The notes under the pieces were generated by a model, which was not told the origin of the DNA, did not search any database, and saw only the letters and a program-made list of their open reading frames with translations. Positions 62,947-64,000 of a stretch of 64,000 bases of DNA are shown here, piece after piece. A program made the position numbers and the translations under genes. Origin of the DNA: Enterobacter sp. JUb54 (GTDB lineage: Bacteria; Pseudomonadota; Gammaproteobacteria; Enterobacterales; Enterobacteriaceae); contig NZ_CP060418.1 of the NCBI RefSeq assembly GCF_014298075.1, positions 1,798,001 to 1,862,000 of the forward strand, given 5' to 3'. Each line of letters starts with the position of its first letter. Positions within the stretch are counted from its first letter, which is position 1.

Positions 62947-63447
62947 TCAGTCCGGCGATGGCCCACGTTCTAAAAAGGTAGAGAGTGCAATATAACTTCG
63001 CACCGATCGCACCCCATCCACGCTTTGAATTTCCATCAGAAAATTTTCCAGCGATTCGGTATCTGCGGCACGAACCTTAATCAGTACGCATCCGTCACCT
63101 GCTACGGTATGTAGTTCTTCAACTTCCCGTCGGTTGGTAAATTGCAGCAGCGCGCGCGTCGCCTGATAGCTGCTGGTATCCACCACAAGAAACGTCAGCA
63201 ATGTTCTGCCAAGCCGGCAGCCGTCGAGTATCGCCACCGTCCTTTTTATGACGCCATCACGTTTTAGCCGCTTTACACGATCGTGCACCGCCGGCGCCGA
63301 TAGGTTCACAATCTCACTCAGTTCGGAGTAACTGCGACCGGCATCCTCTGCCAGCGCACCTAATATTTTTCGGTCAATTGCGTCGAGTTCAGCAGGTTTA
63401 TGTCTTGCCTGCCTAATACCATCTTTTTCTTTATCAAATGCGCTCAC
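62947..63447 (-). CDS. Lrp/AsnC-family transcriptional regulator
   Basis: 166 residues, longer than usual at the N-terminus. HTH: LDAIDRKILGALAEDAGRSY then SELSEIVNLSAPAVHDRVKR; C-terminal RAM domain from about 90 (VEELHTVAGDGCVLIKVRA). The family senses amino acids as octamers. It is divergent from an MFS exporter across 82 bp holding a near-palindrome, so the exporter is its probable target. Confidence 0.92.
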   Translation of the reverse strand: MSAFDKEKDGIRQARHKPAELDAIDRKILGALAEDAGRSYSELSEIVNLSAPAVHDRVKRLKRDGVIKRTVAILDGCRLGRTLLTFLVVDTSSYQATRALLQFTNRREVEELHTVAGDGCVLIKVRAADTESLENFLMEIQSVDGVRSVRSYIALSTFLERGPSPD

Positions 63448-63461
63448 AAGCCTTTCCTGAC

Positions 63462-63491
63462 TGAATAAAAGTATGAATATAATTTATTTCA
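63462..63491. promoter_or_regulatory. Probable operator between the Lrp-type and MFS genes
   Basis: Imperfect dyad TGAATAAA (63462-63469) / TTTATTTCA (63483-63491), AT-rich with a spacer of 13, matching the kind of site Lrp-family regulators bind. Binding is inferred. Confidence 0.5.
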
Positions 63492-63529
63492 CCTAATAAA
63501 ATTCAGCAAGAACAGCAACTGGAGTTTCC

Positions 63530-64000
63530 ATGCCCATCGCACTTTTAGCACTCGCCGTCGGCGCATTCGGTATCGGTCTGACCGAATTCGTTATCGCCGG
63601 AATTCTCCCCCAGCTAGCCGATGATTTCGCCGTCAGTATCCCATCAGCCGGTACTATGGCCACGTCCTATGCGCTGGGTGTTTTTGTCGGCGCGCCGCTT
63701 ATGACGGTGTTGGGCGCGCGAATACCTCGCAAGACCATGCTGATAACGCTGGCGATAATTTTTACCCTCGGTAATCTCGTTACCGCGACAGCACCGTCAC
63801 TGGCTGTTGCCGTTACAGGCCGTATCATCACCTCCTTTAATCACGGCGCCTTCTTCGGTATTGGATCCATTATCGCGGCCTCGCTGGTTGCACCAGGTCG
63901 CCAGGCCAGCGCTATTGCCTTTATGTTTTCCGGGCTGACGCTGGCCAATCTGGTTGGCGTACCCGCTGGAACCTGGCTCGCTCAGGCCTTCAACTGGCGG
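63530..64000 (+). CDS. MFS exporter, DHA1/YdhP-like (partial, cut by window end)
   Basis: First 157 residues. Transmembrane helices start at LALAVGAFGIGLTEFVIAG. The segment FNHGAFFGIGSIIAASLV and the MFSGLTLANLVGVPAGTWL helix are typical of the YdhP/AraJ group. GGAG stands 6 nt before the ATG. The family exports amino acids, purines or drugs. The Lrp-type regulator next door suggests an amino-acid-like substrate; this is inference. Confidence 0.88.
   Translation, partial: MPIALLALAVGAFGIGLTEFVIAGILPQLADDFAVSIPSAGTMATSYALGVFVGAPLMTVLGARIPRKTMLITLAIIFTLGNLVTATAPSLAVAVTGRIITSFNHGAFFGIGSIIAASLVAPGRQASAIAFMFSGLTLANLVGVPAGTWLAQAFNWR

Overview
The window is enterobacterial chromosome, most probably a Klebsiella of the K. 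pneumoniae complex. The evidence is the yeaP(dgcP)-yoaK-yoaJ-leuE neighbourhood, a complete fecIRABCDE operon very close to the E. coli one, an lpxP-type acyltransferase and several c-di-GMP genes. The species call is inferred from gene content.

About 107-37030 is a P2-like prophage of roughly 36.9 kb, bounded by an 18-bp direct repeat (107-124 and 37013-37030). The left copy lies inside an intact Rho-independent terminator of the host. Read right to left the phage follows the P2 map: int and C repressor (+), cox (-), an early operon (small genes, degenerate exonuclease, ParE-like, Dam-like, gpA), an accessory locus at the P2 tin/old position, Q and P (+), then one long minus-strand operon O-N-M-L-X-holin-lysozyme-LysB-LysC-R-S-V-W-J-I-(70 aa)-H, a second accessory locus at the Z/fun position, then FI-FII-E-E'-T-U, D and ogr. 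Two arrangements depart from P2. The tail tube/sheath operon FI-U (1809-7462) is inverted relative to D-ogr and the rest of the tail genes, and it shares a central Ogr-type box with the divergent gene D. The tail protein gpI carries a long Ig-like plus BspA-type leucine-rich-repeat extension.

The prophage carries two AT-rich cargo loci. One is a 1051-residue SIR2 / degenerate STAND-like / helical-repeat protein (7607-10762), a probable anti-phage effector. The other is a three-gene cluster (26762-29233): a GHKL ATPase, a STAS-like protein and a membrane lipoprotein-like protein. I do not recognise this set as a named system; it is my best candidate for something undescribed.

From 37 kb on is host chromosome: dgcP, a 152-bp palindromic repeat, the tiny membrane proteins YoaK and YoaJ, a His-rich mini-lipoprotein, a DUF2534 protein, leuE and an lpxP-like gene. 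The ferric citrate system follows (ECF sigma FecI, anti-sigma FecR, receptor FecA, transporter FecBCDE) with a Fur-box-like palindrome upstream. Next is a c-di-GMP cluster: an HD-GYP protein followed by a HAMP/GAF/GGDEF cyclase, then a dCache-like GGDEF cyclase. The end holds an AtoE-like fatty-acid transporter, a GIY-YIG-type protein, an arginase-family enzyme divergent from an ArgP-like LysR regulator, a second LysR divergent from an ArgC-like reductase, a histidine phosphatase, and an Lrp/AsnC regulator divergent from an MFS exporter cut by the window end.
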